From the NCBI RefSeq assembly GCF_009907385.1, contig NZ_JAAATR010000084.1:1-64000 (forward strand): DNA of 64,000 nucleotides, written 5' to 3'. Source of the DNA: Atlantibacter hermannii (GTDB lineage: Bacteria; Pseudomonadota; Gammaproteobacteria; Enterobacterales; Enterobacteriaceae). Both the position numbers and the translations under genes were made by a program. Below are positions 15,326 to 23,587 of the stretch, piece after piece; position 1 is the first letter of the stretch; the number at the start of each line of letters is the position of its first letter. The notes beneath the pieces were generated by a model. That model was given only the letters and a program-made list of their open reading frames with translations. It ran no database searches and was not told the DNA's origin.

Positions 15326-17380
15326 TTACGGCTTTTTCGCCACCGGCACACCGAGCGCTTCCAGGATCGGCACAAAACGGGAAGGGTTCGGTTTGTTATA
15401 CAGCAACCATATCCGATGCCGGGCGCGCGTTAGCGCCACATAGAGCAAGCGCCGCTCCTCGGCATCCGGGAAATCTTCCGGCTGCGGCAACAATCCCTGC
15501 TCAATCACCGATTCTCGCGCCGGTGCCGGAAACCCTTCTTTGCCATCCTGTAATCCAACAATAATGACATAGTCCGCCTGCTGGCCTTTGCTGGCATGAA
15601 TGGTCATAAAATCGATGTTCAGCTTTGGCCAGCGGGTCCCGGATTTTTCCAGCGCCGCCGGACGCAGATGATGATAGCGAGCCAGCACCAGAATGCGCTC
15701 ATCGGGACGGGCGTATCCGCTGAGTTTATCCAGCAGCGCCTCAAGCTGGTCTTCAGGCAGCAACGTGACCGCTTTTTTGTCCCCTGCTGTCAGACTGTTC
15801 AGCGGCTTAGCCAGCTGATGCGGGTTCTGCTGCACAAACGCGTTGGCGATGTGACCAATACGATCGTTAAAGCGATAGGTCGTATCCAGCGCGCATTGAT
15901 CTCCTTCGCCGAAGTGATGGGTAAAAGACGTGGTCAGCAGCAGCTCCGCGCCGCTAAAGCGATAAATCGCCTGCCAGTCATCCCCTACGGCATACAGGGC
16001 GGTATGGGAATTTTGCCGCCGCAGCGCCGCCAGCAGCGCCGCGCGTTGGGGAGAGATATCCTGAAACTCATCCACCAGAATATGCTTCCACGGGCTGATA
16101 AAACGACCGTTTTCCAGCACATTGACCGCCTGGTGAATCAGCCCGGAGAAATCCACCGCGCCTTCCGCTTTCAGGGCGCTCTTCCAGGCTTTAACCAGCG
16201 GGGCCATCAGCCTGACGCGTTTCTGAAACAGATCGCGCATCTCTTCCGGCACGCTGGCGATCATGTCTGCCTGGGAGCCACCATGGGTACGGATAATCCC
16301 CAGCCATCTTTCCAGCCGGGGAGCAAGACGGCGCGCGAGTTTGTCATCCTGCCAGTAGTTGCCCTCGTCAATTTCCCAGTCGAGCTCTTCGGTCAGCCAT
16401 TGCCGCCAGCCCTTCGCCTGGGCCTTTTTCTCCTGGCACTGCTCACGCCATGCGGTAATCAACAGCTTATGGCGTGCCCCGGTATCGCTTTCCAGTTTGC
16501 TGATTTGCGGCGCTTTCTTACTGCCCTGTTGAATAATATGCAATGCCAGCGAATGGAAGGTGCGCGCGCTGATTTGATCGGTATGCAGCCGTTCCTGTAT
16601 CCGCTGATCCATTTCCTGCGCCGCTTTGCGTCCAAACGCCAGCAGCAAAATTTGATCGGCGGACGCTTCTCCGCGCGCCATTAACCACCCCGCGCGCGCC
16701 ACCAGCACCGAGGTTTTACCGCTGCCTGCTCCGGCAAGCACCAGCACCGACTCTTCGCCATTAACCACCGCCCGCGCCTGGCTTGGGTTGAGCGGAGACG
16801 ATTCAATCTGCTGAAAGAATTCGGCGTACTGGCTCAGCATCTGCTCCGTGAATTTTTGGTTGGCCTGCTGGCGGCGTTTTTCAACGTTGCTCAGCCAGCT
16901 ATTGCACTCAAGGTAAGCGTCACGGCAGTTATCAAACTCCGTTAAGCGCGACAACGGCAGCGGCAAAGCGCTAAACGCCGCGCGGATAGCCTGCTGGATG
17001 CCATCAATATCCTGGTGCTTTAACCATTTATTGCGTTGGGTCAGCGCCGCAATGCGCTGGCATTGCTCGTGGAGTACCGATGCGGCGATCTCGCTCATCT
17101 CCTGGCTCCAGCGCGTCCAGAGCCCTGTAAGATGCTGATAAAAACGCTGAGTTTCGCCCCATTCCGTGCCGTGCAGACGCACCACCTGATTATTCGGCAC
17201 CACAAATTCCAGCTCGCCCCATACCATGCCGCGTTTGCAGCTCATCGCCAGCAGTTGGTTAAAGGGGATGATATATTCGTGATTATCGCCCGACACTTTT
17301 ACGCCAGCGGTCAGGATCTCCACGCGATCGTAAGGATGTTGCGCGAGCCTTTTTCCAATTGAAGTTGCTTTCAGTTCCAT
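15326..17380 (-). CDS. helD: DNA helicase IV (HelD)
   Basis: UvrD/Rep-family superfamily 1 helicase moving 3'-5' on DNA. The Walker A motif LVLAGAGSGKTSVLVARA, motif Ia LLLAFGRKAAQEM, Walker B ILVDEFQDISPQRAAL, motif III VGDDWQAIYRFSGA, and motif VI YVALTRARHRIWLL are all intact. The N-terminal ~190 residues are the HelD-specific domain. The start MELKATSIGKRLAQHPYD gives 684 residues, exactly E. coli; an ATG 24 bases upstream would add eight residues. It is divergent from yccF with about 125 bases between. Confidence 0.95.
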   Translation of the reverse strand: MELKATSIGKRLAQHPYDRVEILTAGVKVSGDNHEYIIPFNQLLAMSCKRGMVWGELEFVVPNNQVVRLHGTEWGETQRFYQHLTGLWTRWSQEMSEIAASVLHEQCQRIAALTQRNKWLKHQDIDGIQQAIRAAFSALPLPLSRLTEFDNCRDAYLECNSWLSNVEKRRQQANQKFTEQMLSQYAEFFQQIESSPLNPSQARAVVNGEESVLVLAGAGSGKTSVLVARAGWLMARGEASADQILLLAFGRKAAQEMDQRIQERLHTDQISARTFHSLALHIIQQGSKKAPQISKLESDTGARHKLLITAWREQCQEKKAQAKGWRQWLTEELDWEIDEGNYWQDDKLARRLAPRLERWLGIIRTHGGSQADMIASVPEEMRDLFQKRVRLMAPLVKAWKSALKAEGAVDFSGLIHQAVNVLENGRFISPWKHILVDEFQDISPQRAALLAALRRQNSHTALYAVGDDWQAIYRFSGAELLLTTSFTHHFGEGDQCALDTTYRFNDRIGHIANAFVQQNPHQLAKPLNSLTAGDKKAVTLLPEDQLEALLDKLSGYARPDERILVLARYHHLRPAALEKSGTRWPKLNIDFMTIHASKGQQADYVIIVGLQDGKEGFPAPARESVIEQGLLPQPEDFPDAEERRLLYVALTRARHRIWLLYNKPNPSRFVPILEALGVPVAKKP

Positions 17381-17504
17381 CACGTAACCAGGGTTAATCG
17401 TCATCGGTTAAGTTTAACCGCCCTGTATATGCCGCTCCAGAGTAAAAACGCGTTACAATTGCTGAGGTTAATGTTTTAGCTCAGCAATCACAGGAAGAGA
17501 TTCA

Positions 17505-17951
17505 ATGCGCACGGTTCTTAATATTCTTAATTTTGTTCTCGGCGGCTTCGCCACCACCCTTTCCTGGCTGTTGGCAACGGTGCTAAGCATCGTTTTTATA
17601 ATTACCCTGCCGTTAACGCGCTCCTGCTGGGAAATCACTAAACTTTCGCTAGTGCCTTACGGTAATGAAGCTGTTCATGTCGACGAGCTGGAGCCGCAAA
17701 GCAAGAGCGCGATACTCAATACCGGCGGCACGCTATTGAATATGGTGTGGCTGGTGCTGTTTGGCTGGTGGTTGTGCCTGATGCATATCGCGGCCGGGAT
17801 TATGCAGTGCGTCTCAATTATCGGCATCCCGGTGGGCATCGCGAATTTTAAAATTGCCGCCATTGCGCTTTGGCCGGTCGGACGCCGGGTCGTTTCAGTG
17901 GAAGTGGCGCAAGCGGCACGTGAAGCCAACGCCCGTCGCCGTTTTCAGTAA
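17505..17951 (+). CDS. yccF: YccF, inner-membrane protein
   Basis: 148-residue membrane protein with two YccF domains, each carrying a hydrophobic pair of helices and the SLVPYGNEA/LWPVGRRVVSVE type of turn. Similarity to E. coli YccF is very high across the whole length. Function is unknown. It is followed by yccS, whose earliest ATG overlaps the yccF stop (TAATG), so both are likely in one transcript and perhaps one membrane system; the pairing is conserved in E. coli. Confidence 0.93.
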   Translation: MRTVLNILNFVLGGFATTLSWLLATVLSIVFIITLPLTRSCWEITKLSLVPYGNEAVHVDELEPQSKSAILNTGGTLLNMVWLVLFGWWLCLMHIAAGIMQCVSIIGIPVGIANFKIAAIALWPVGRRVVSVEVAQAAREANARRRFQ

Positions 17952-17968
17952 TGGGAAAACGCAACAGT

Positions 17969-20101
17969 ATGTTTAGCCCCCTGCTCAGGCGATATGCCTG
18001 GAACAGCACCTGGCTGTATAACGTGCGCATTTTTATCGCCTTGTGCGGCAGTGCGGCGCTGCCCTGGTGGCTTGGCGAAGTCAAACTGACTATTCCGCTG
18101 ACGTTAGGCGTGGTTGCCGCCGCGCTGACCGATCTGGACGATCGGCTGGCGGGGCGGCTGCGTAATCTGATCATCACCCTGATCTGCTTTTTTATTGCCT
18201 CCGCCTCGGTGGAACTGCTGTTTCCATGGCCGTGGCTGTTTGCCGTTGGGCTGATGATTTCTACCTGCGGTTTTATCCTGCTCGGCGGCCTGGGGCAGCG
18301 TTACGCCACTATCGCGTTTGGCGCATTATTGATAGCCGTGTATACCATGCTGGGCGTCTCGCTGTACGAACACTGGTATCAACAGCCGTTGCTACTGCTG
18401 GCGGGCGCGGTGTGGTACAACCTGCTGACGCTGATCGGCTATCTGATTTTCCCCGTCAGGGCCTTACAGGACAGCCTGGCGCGCAGCTATGAGCAGCTCG
18501 CCTGGTACCTCGAAATGAAATCACGGCTGTTCGATCCCGACATTGAAGAGGAGCGACAGGCACCGATGATGGAACTGGCGCTGGCCAACAGTCAGCTCAT
18601 CTCCACGCTGAATCAGACCAAAGCGCTGTTGCTGACCCGCCTGCGCGGCGATCGCGGGCAGCGCGGCACCCGCCGGACACTGCACTATTACTTTGTCGCC
18701 CAGGATATTCATGAGCGAGCCAGTTCCGCCCATATTCAGTACCATGAACTGCGCCAAAAGCTGCGCTATAGCGATGTGATGTTCCGCTTCCAGCGGCTGC
18801 TGTCTATGCAGGGGCAGGCCTGTCAGGCGCTGGCGCGCTCCATTTTGTTACGAATCCCCTACCAGCACGACCCGCGTTTTGAACGCGCGTTCGTTCATCT
18901 CGACGCCGCGATTTCGCGTATTCGCCCGGATGCGATGTCGGATGCGGAAAAGAAAGCCATCGGATTTCTCATCAACAATCTGCGTGATGTCGATGCTCAG
19001 TTAGCCAGTATTGAATCTGAGCAGGCCCTGGCTGAACCGCGTAGCGATGAGAACCAGCTTGCCGACGACAGTCTGCATGGCGTCAACGATATCTGGCTGC
19101 GGCTGAGCCGCCATTTAACGCCTGAATCAGCACTGTTTCGCCATGCGGTGAGAATGTCGGTAGTGCTGTGTATCGGCTATGCGTTTATCCAGATTACTGG
19201 CCTACAGCACGGCTACTGGATCCTGCTGACCAGCCTGTTTGTCTGCCAGCCCAATTATAATGCTACGCGCCACCGCCTGGCGTTGAGGGTGATCGGCACC
19301 TTAATCGGCGTGGCTATCGGTATCCCGGTGCTGTGGTTCGTGCCCTCGCTTGAAGGTCAATTGATCCTAATCGTTATCACTGGCGTACTGTTCTTTATGT
19401 TCCGCACCGTGCAGTACGCACATGCCACGATGTTTATTACCCTGCTGGTGCTGCTGTGCTTCAATCTGTTAGGCGAAGGCTTCGAAGTGGCGCTGCCGCG
19501 CGTGATTGATACCTTAATAGGCTGCGCGATTGCCTGGGCAGCGGTGAGTTTTATCTGGCCTGACTGGCGTTTTCGTCGGCTCGATTTGGTGCTTGAGCGG
19601 GCGCTGAATGCTAACTGCCGTTATCTCGACGCGATTCTTGAGCAATACCATCAGGGCCGCGACAACCGTCTCGCCTACCGAATCGCCCGGCGTGACGCCC
19701 ATAATCGCGATGCGGAACTGGCGTCAGTGGTGTCGAATATGTCGACGGAGCCCCATGTCAGCGATGACATACGTGAAACCGCCTTTCGGTTGCTGTGCCT
19801 GAACCATTCATTAACAGGCTATATTTCCGCCCTTGGCGCACACCGCGAAAAAGTCGTGAATAGCGACATCCTCGCTATCCTGGATGACGCCGTTTGCTAT
19901 GTCGACGATGCGTTGCACCATCTTCCTGCGGACGAAAGTAAAGTTCAGATGGCATTATCCGGACTGACACAACGAATCCGGGAAATCGAGCCTCGCCAGA
20001 TGAGTAAAGAAGCACTGGTTCTACAGCAAATAGGGTTAATTGCGGGGCTGCTTCCGGAACTGAGTAAATTGCAGAATCAGGTGTCATCCCTCACTCAGTG
20101 A
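17969..20101 (+). CDS. yccS: YccS, FUSC-family inner-membrane transporter-like protein
   Basis: About 710 residues in two halves, each with a block of some five to six membrane helices followed by a cytoplasmic helical domain, the architecture of the FUSC/AaeB efflux-like family. Signature segments are LTLGVVAAALTDLDDRLAGRL in the first half and FVCQPNYNATRHRLALRVIG plus VIDTLIGCAIAWAAVSFIWPDW in the second. The ATG at 17969 (MFSPLLRRYAWN) aligns with the E. coli start; an ATG at 17951 overlapping the yccF stop would add six residues. The 3' end overlaps convergent tfoX by 18 bases. The substrate is unknown. Confidence 0.93.
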   Translation: MFSPLLRRYAWNSTWLYNVRIFIALCGSAALPWWLGEVKLTIPLTLGVVAAALTDLDDRLAGRLRNLIITLICFFIASASVELLFPWPWLFAVGLMISTCGFILLGGLGQRYATIAFGALLIAVYTMLGVSLYEHWYQQPLLLLAGAVWYNLLTLIGYLIFPVRALQDSLARSYEQLAWYLEMKSRLFDPDIEEERQAPMMELALANSQLISTLNQTKALLLTRLRGDRGQRGTRRTLHYYFVAQDIHERASSAHIQYHELRQKLRYSDVMFRFQRLLSMQGQACQALARSILLRIPYQHDPRFERAFVHLDAAISRIRPDAMSDAEKKAIGFLINNLRDVDAQLASIESEQALAEPRSDENQLADDSLHGVNDIWLRLSRHLTPESALFRHAVRMSVVLCIGYAFIQITGLQHGYWILLTSLFVCQPNYNATRHRLALRVIGTLIGVAIGIPVLWFVPSLEGQLILIVITGVLFFMFRTVQYAHATMFITLLVLLCFNLLGEGFEVALPRVIDTLIGCAIAWAAVSFIWPDWRFRRLDLVLERALNANCRYLDAILEQYHQGRDNRLAYRIARRDAHNRDAELASVVSNMSTEPHVSDDIRETAFRLLCLNHSLTGYISALGAHREKVVNSDILAILDDAVCYVDDALHHLPADESKVQMALSGLTQRIREIEPRQMSKEALVLQQIGLIAGLLPELSKLQNQVSSLTQ

Positions 20102-20701
20102 GCAGGACTGTTGCATAAACCATTCATACAGCTCCCGGCGAGTGTCCGCCGGGAGCGCCGCCTCATGCAACCCTACAATGGCGCCTTCAAGCGCATATAA
20201 AGTTTTAACCCCACAATTTTTTTTAATGGTGCGCAACTTCAGCCAACACGCTTTCGAACCATACGCTTTAAGAGTGGGCACATCGCCAATCCCTGCTTCC
20301 CAGAGCCATATCTCATATTGCAAAGAGAGATTCGGTAAATCTTTAACACGCAATGCTTGCTGGCGGTGGGCAATATCCTCATTGGCACTGGTAATAGAAT
20401 CTGCCGCTAACCGCACCAGTAAATTCGGGTTATCCCACAGTTCGTTATCAACCTGATAATAATTCAGGTAAACCGCTCTACCCCGGCGTGTGAACTTCAG
20501 CTTCGATAATTTACGTTCAGTAAAATAGACGGCACTTTGTTCATTTGCACGTAAAAAAAACTCCCCCTCAACAAGCATGCCAAATGCGGCTTTATCAATG
20601 GTCAGACTGTATCCGCCGAACAGAGAACGACAACGCACTTCGCCCAGGGTTTTTAATAAATCCTCAACACGCGCAAGCGTTTCAATAGTCGTTGGTTTCA
20701 T
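20084..20701 (-). CDS. tfoX: TfoX/Sxy family competence regulator
   Basis: 205-residue protein with N-terminal TfoX domain (RCRSLFGGYSLTIDKAAFGMLVEG at about residues 22-45) and C-terminal TfoX domain (LKDLPNLSLQYEIWLWEAGIGDV...LRTIKKNCG...LEGAIVGLHEAALPADTRRELYEW). Sxy directs CRP to CRP-S promoters of DNA-uptake genes. Compared with E. coli Sxy (209 residues) the domains align but identity is clearly lower than for neighbours, and the region is more AT-rich. The start is set by a good AAGGAG site at 7 bases; the frame stays open for 30 more codons upstream without similarity. Confidence 0.88.
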   Translation of the reverse strand: MKPTTIETLARVEDLLKTLGEVRCRSLFGGYSLTIDKAAFGMLVEGEFFLRANEQSAVYFTERKLSKLKFTRRGRAVYLNYYQVDNELWDNPNLLVRLAADSITSANEDIAHRQQALRVKDLPNLSLQYEIWLWEAGIGDVPTLKAYGSKACWLKLRTIKKNCGVKTLYALEGAIVGLHEAALPADTRRELYEWFMQQSCSLSEG

Positions 20702-20727
20702 TATAACTCCTTTATTATCAATAGATA

Positions 20728-20756
20728 ACAGGAATGTATCCGTTATTAATTCCTGT
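20728..20756. repeat. Inverted repeat in the tfoX-sulA gap
   Basis: ACAGGAAT at 20728-20735 and ATTCCTGT at 20749-20756, perfect 8-base arms with a 13-base loop. It lies 27-55 bases before the tfoX start, so it could be a hairpin in the tfoX leader RNA or a dyad operator. No regulator is recognised. Confidence 0.5.
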
Positions 20757-20819
20757 AAAAGGAACATATTCAACTTGGCGAATCTCGGCAATAGTAATTT
20801 TCAGCGCAGGAGGATTTTG

Positions 20820-20852
20820 ATGAGAGAATTGCGAGGCACTTTCAGAAAATAA
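20820..20852 (+). CDS. Possible 10-codon microORF with strong ribosome site
   Basis: ATG at 20820 preceded by a perfect AGGAGG at 20808-20813 with six-base spacing; encodes MRELRGTFRK and a stop. It ends two bases before the -35 element of sulA. No family is recognised and it could be chance, but the ribosome site is among the best in the window. A rightward promoter upstream has not been identified with confidence. Confidence 0.25.
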   Translation: MRELRGTFRK

Positions 20853-20854
20853 GG

Positions 20855-20897
20855 TTGATCTTTGCGCTGCTCGCAGTTACTGTATAAACATACAGTA
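20855..20897 (+). promoter_or_regulatory. sulA promoter with overlapping LexA box
   Basis: -35 TTGATC at 20855-20860, 17-base spacer, -10 TACTGT at 20878-20883. The LexA box TACTGTATAAACATACAGTA at 20878-20897 is a perfect CTGT-N8-ACAG palindrome overlapping the -10, as in E. coli sulA, so LexA should block transcription until DNA damage. Confidence 0.95.
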
Positions 20898-20918
20898 CAC
20901 ACTGGAGTTGAACTCATC

Positions 20919-21428
20919 ATGAACATCACTGCTCATTCAAATCACTCAGTTACACCCTTGCATATGGCAAAACCGCATCCGGAATACTCTGCGGCCCCGG
21001 AGATGAAAGGTATGGTCAGTGAAATTGTTTATCAGGAAGATCAGCCCTGGATGACACAGTGTGTTTTATTACCATTACTCCAGCAGCTTGGTCAGCAATC
21101 GCGTTGGCTGTTATGGCTTTCGCCAAATCAACGCCTCAGCCGTTCATGGCTTCAGGCGTCTGGCCTACCGCTGACCAAAGTGATGCAGGCTAACCCAACC
21201 AATTCTTATACTACCGTTGATGCGATGCTGCGTGCATTGCGTACCGGAAACTACAGCGTGGTGATCGGTTGGTTATCGTATGAGATGAGTGACGAAGAAC
21301 ACCAGGCGCTTTCAGAAGCCGCGGAAATGGGTAATGCCCTTTGCTTCATTATGCGGCCTTCACGTGGCGCTATTAACGGTACGAGACCACGTTCTGCGCT
21401 AAAAATTCACTCTGGTTTGTATCATTAA
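20919..21428 (+). CDS. sulA: SulA, SOS cell-division inhibitor
   Basis: 169-residue FtsZ inhibitor induced by DNA damage, the E. coli length. The first ~35 residues are variable, while [31 protein letters not shown] and [23 protein letters not shown] are the conserved FtsZ-binding core. The C-terminus LKIHSGLYH is the tail recognised by Lon, which degrades SulA after damage is repaired. The ATG at 20919 is preceded by GGAG; upstream in-frame codons overlap the LexA box and are excluded. Confidence 0.95.
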   Translation: MNITAHSNHSVTPLHMAKPHPEYSAAPEMKGMVSEIVYQEDQPWMTQCVLLPLLQQLGQQSRWLLWLSPNQRLSRSWLQASGLPLTKVMQANPTNSYTTVDAMLRALRTGNYSVVIGWLSYEMSDEEHQALSEAAEMGNALCFIMRPSRGAINGTRPRSALKIHSGLYH

Positions 21429-21599
21429 GTAAATTTAAGACAAATCCTGGACTTATTTTTAAATATTTACAGGCCGTTGTTCATACGCGAAATTTAGGCG
21501 GAATACGCGGCTTCCGCCACCACTGCCCCATCATCGCTGTCTAGAATTGCAGCAAAAATGTTAACAAATATGTACGCAAGTCGTTTTTTTTCATATGCC

Positions 21600-21781
21600 T
21601 GACGGACTTCACACTTGTAAGTTTTCAACTACGTTGTAGACTTTACATCGCCAGGGTTGCTCATTAATAAACCGTACAGACGGTAGAGTTACAAGTTGAG
21701 CTATAACCCCGGTGAAGGATTTAACCGTGAGCACTTTTTAGAGGCGCTCATGGCCTTTTGGATGATAACGAGGCGCAAAAA
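21600..21781 (+). promoter_or_regulatory. ompA promoter and long stabilising leader
   Basis: -35 TTGTAA at 21615-21620 and -10 TAGACT at 21637-21642 (16-base spacer) predict a start near 21649 and a leader of about 130 bases. A CRP-like half-palindrome (minus-strand TGTGA-N6-TCA) lies at 21600-21613. The leader holds a GAGC...GCTC hairpin near 21728-21750 where E. coli has a different stem at the same place, and the segment CCGGTGAAGGATTTAACCGTG is retained. The ribosome region ACGAGGCGCAAAAA is the part that small RNA MicA pairs with in E. coli. Upstream, 21429-21599, I see no gene; only a GGCGGAA/TTCCGCC dyad at 21497-21518. Confidence 0.75.
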
Positions 21782-22864
21782 ATGAAAAAGACAGCTATCG
21801 CGATTGCAGTGGCACTGGCTGGCTTCGCTACCGTAGCGCAAGCCGCACCGAAAGATAACACCTGGTATGCAGGTGGTAAGCTGGGCTGGTCCCAGTACCA
21901 CGATACCGGTTTCTACGGTAATGGTTATGACGACCGCATCGGTAACGGCCCGACTCATGCAGATCAACTCGGCGCTGGTGCTTTCGGTGGTTACCAGGTT
22001 AACCCGTACGTTGGTTTTGAAATGGGTTACGACTGGTTAGGTCGTATGCCGTACAAAGGCGACACCGACAACGGCGCTTTCAAAGCTCAGGGCGTTCAGC
22101 TGACCGCTAAACTGGGTTACCCGGTAACTGACGATCTGGATATCTATACCCGTCTGGGTGGTATGGTATGGCGTGCTGACTCTAAAGCCGCATACAACAA
22201 CGGTGCTGGTGGTCGTCTGAAAGATCACGACACTGGTGTTTCTCCAGTATTCGCTGGTGGTGTTGAATGGGCTGTTACCCGCGACATCGCTACCCGTCTG
22301 GAATACCAGTGGGTTAACAACATCGGTGACGCAGGTACTGTAGGTACTCGTCCTGATAACGGCATGCTGAGCGTTGGTGTTTCTTACCGTTTCGGCCAGT
22401 ATGACGCTCCGGCACCGGTTGTAGCGCCGGCTCCGGCTCCGGCTCCGGAAGTACAGACCAAGCACTTCACTCTGAAGTCTGACGTTCTGTTCAACTTCAA
22501 CAAAGCCACGCTGAAACCGGAAGGCCAGCAGGCTCTGGATCAGATGTATACCCAGCTGAGCAACCTGGATCCGAAAGACGGTTCCGTCGTGGTTCTGGGC
22601 TTCACTGACCGTATCGGTTCTGACGCTTACAACCAGGGCCTGTCTGAGAAACGTGCTCAGTCCGTTGTTGACTACCTGATCTCTAAAGGTATCCCGTCTG
22701 ACAAGATCTCTGCACGTGGCATGGGCGAATCTAACCCGGTTACTGGTAGCACTTGTGACAACGTTAAACCGCGCGCTGCTCTGATCGACTGCCTGGCACC
22801 GGATCGTCGCGTAGAAATCGAAGTTAAAGGTATCAAAGACGTTGTAACTCAGCCGCAGGCGTAA
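21782..22864 (+). CDS. ompA: OmpA, major outer-membrane protein
   Basis: 360-residue porin-like protein. Signal peptide residues 1-21 end in ATVAQA before APKDNTWY. The mature N-terminal half forms an eight-stranded barrel; the hinge is an alternating Ala-Pro run ([10 protein letters not shown]); the C-terminal OmpA domain binds peptidoglycan through an Asp/Arg pair in the conserved [16 protein letters not shown]...[12 protein letters not shown] segment, with two cysteines (STCDN, LIDCL) near the end. Codon choice is strongly biased to the highly-expressed set, unlike its neighbours. The ATG at 21782 follows GAGGCGCAAAAA; an earlier ATG would extend into the leader. Confidence 0.98.
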   Translation: MKKTAIAIAVALAGFATVAQAAPKDNTWYAGGKLGWSQYHDTGFYGNGYDDRIGNGPTHADQLGAGAFGGYQVNPYVGFEMGYDWLGRMPYKGDTDNGAFKAQGVQLTAKLGYPVTDDLDIYTRLGGMVWRADSKAAYNNGAGGRLKDHDTGVSPVFAGGVEWAVTRDIATRLEYQWVNNIGDAGTVGTRPDNGMLSVGVSYRFGQYDAPAPVVAPAPAPAPEVQTKHFTLKSDVLFNFNKATLKPEGQQALDQMYTQLSNLDPKDGSVVVLGFTDRIGSDAYNQGLSEKRAQSVVDYLISKGIPSDKISARGMGESNPVTGSTCDNVKPRAALIDCLAPDRRVEIEVKGIKDVVTQPQA

Positions 22865-22876
22865 GTTACCGTTATG

Positions 22877-22903
22877 AAAAAACCCCGCAATGCGGGGTTT
22901 TTT
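22877..22903 (+). terminator. Terminator of ompA
   Basis: AAAAAACCCCGCA/TGCGGGGTTTTTTT, twelve bases after the ompA stop; the A-rich arm lets it also act toward matP on the other strand. Confidence 0.93.
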
Positions 22904-22949
22904 TATCTTCTGTTTTCAACGCATCGCAGGCGTTGTGATAAAAAACACG

Positions 22950-23405
22950 CTAGTCGCCTTTACCCAGCAATGCTTCGATATCCTGTTTCAGTGTAGACAT
23001 CTGGCTGGCGTACTTTTCCTTACGCTCAGCATCTTCAATAAGTTGCACAATGGTTTCGGAAAGCGTAATGCCCCTACGCTGCGCAAGCCCGGCTAACCGC
23101 TGCCATACCATATATTCCAGATCGATAGACTTTTTGCGGGTGTGCTGATGCTCCGCATTGAAGTGACGCTTGCGACGAGCCCGGATCGTCTGCTTCATGC
23201 GGTTAATTAATTCAGGATTAATGTGCGCGTCTATCCAGTCGGCAACCTGGACGGGTTCATTTTCCATGTTGAGTAAGAGGTCAACTGCCTCTTTGGCCGC
23301 ACTGGCTTCAATATAACGCGTGATCAGCTCGCCTTCGCGATGCTTCTTCACCAGATATTTCCATTTCCAGCCGCTTTCGAGATTTTCCAATTGTTGGTAT
23401 TTCAT
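22950..23405 (-). CDS. matP: MatP, Ter-macrodomain organiser
   Basis: 151-residue DNA-binding protein (E. coli 150) that binds matS sites in the terminus region and links it to the division site through ZapB. An N-terminal four-helix part ([26 protein letters not shown]) is followed by a ribbon-helix-helix domain ([35 protein letters not shown]) and a C-terminal coiled coil. It is convergent with ompA and divergent from lonH. MukB, encoded at 49979-54427, is displaced from Ter by MatP. Confidence 0.95.
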   Translation of the reverse strand: MKYQQLENLESGWKWKYLVKKHREGELITRYIEASAAKEAVDLLLNMENEPVQVADWIDAHINPELINRMKQTIRARRKRHFNAEHQHTRKKSIDLEYMVWQRLAGLAQRRGITLSETIVQLIEDAERKEKYASQMSTLKQDIEALLGKGD

Positions 23406-23587
23406 TGTGATCTCAGGGTGACCGTATAACTCACTTCAGAATAACAGTTTTTTGCCATTTAGCTGAATTGAAATCGTAGCCTGTGATTCTCGAATCTATT
23501 CTCCCGGTCAATTGCTTGATTACGAGTGTGTCCTGTTTGCCATTACGCTATAATCGCGCCTTTAACCTCTACCTTAAAAAAGCGACT

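Noticed and set aside
22440-22460. Short tandem repeat in ompA (GGCTCC units)
   Set aside because: It encodes the normal alternating Ala-Pro hinge of OmpA; not a mobile or regulatory repeat.
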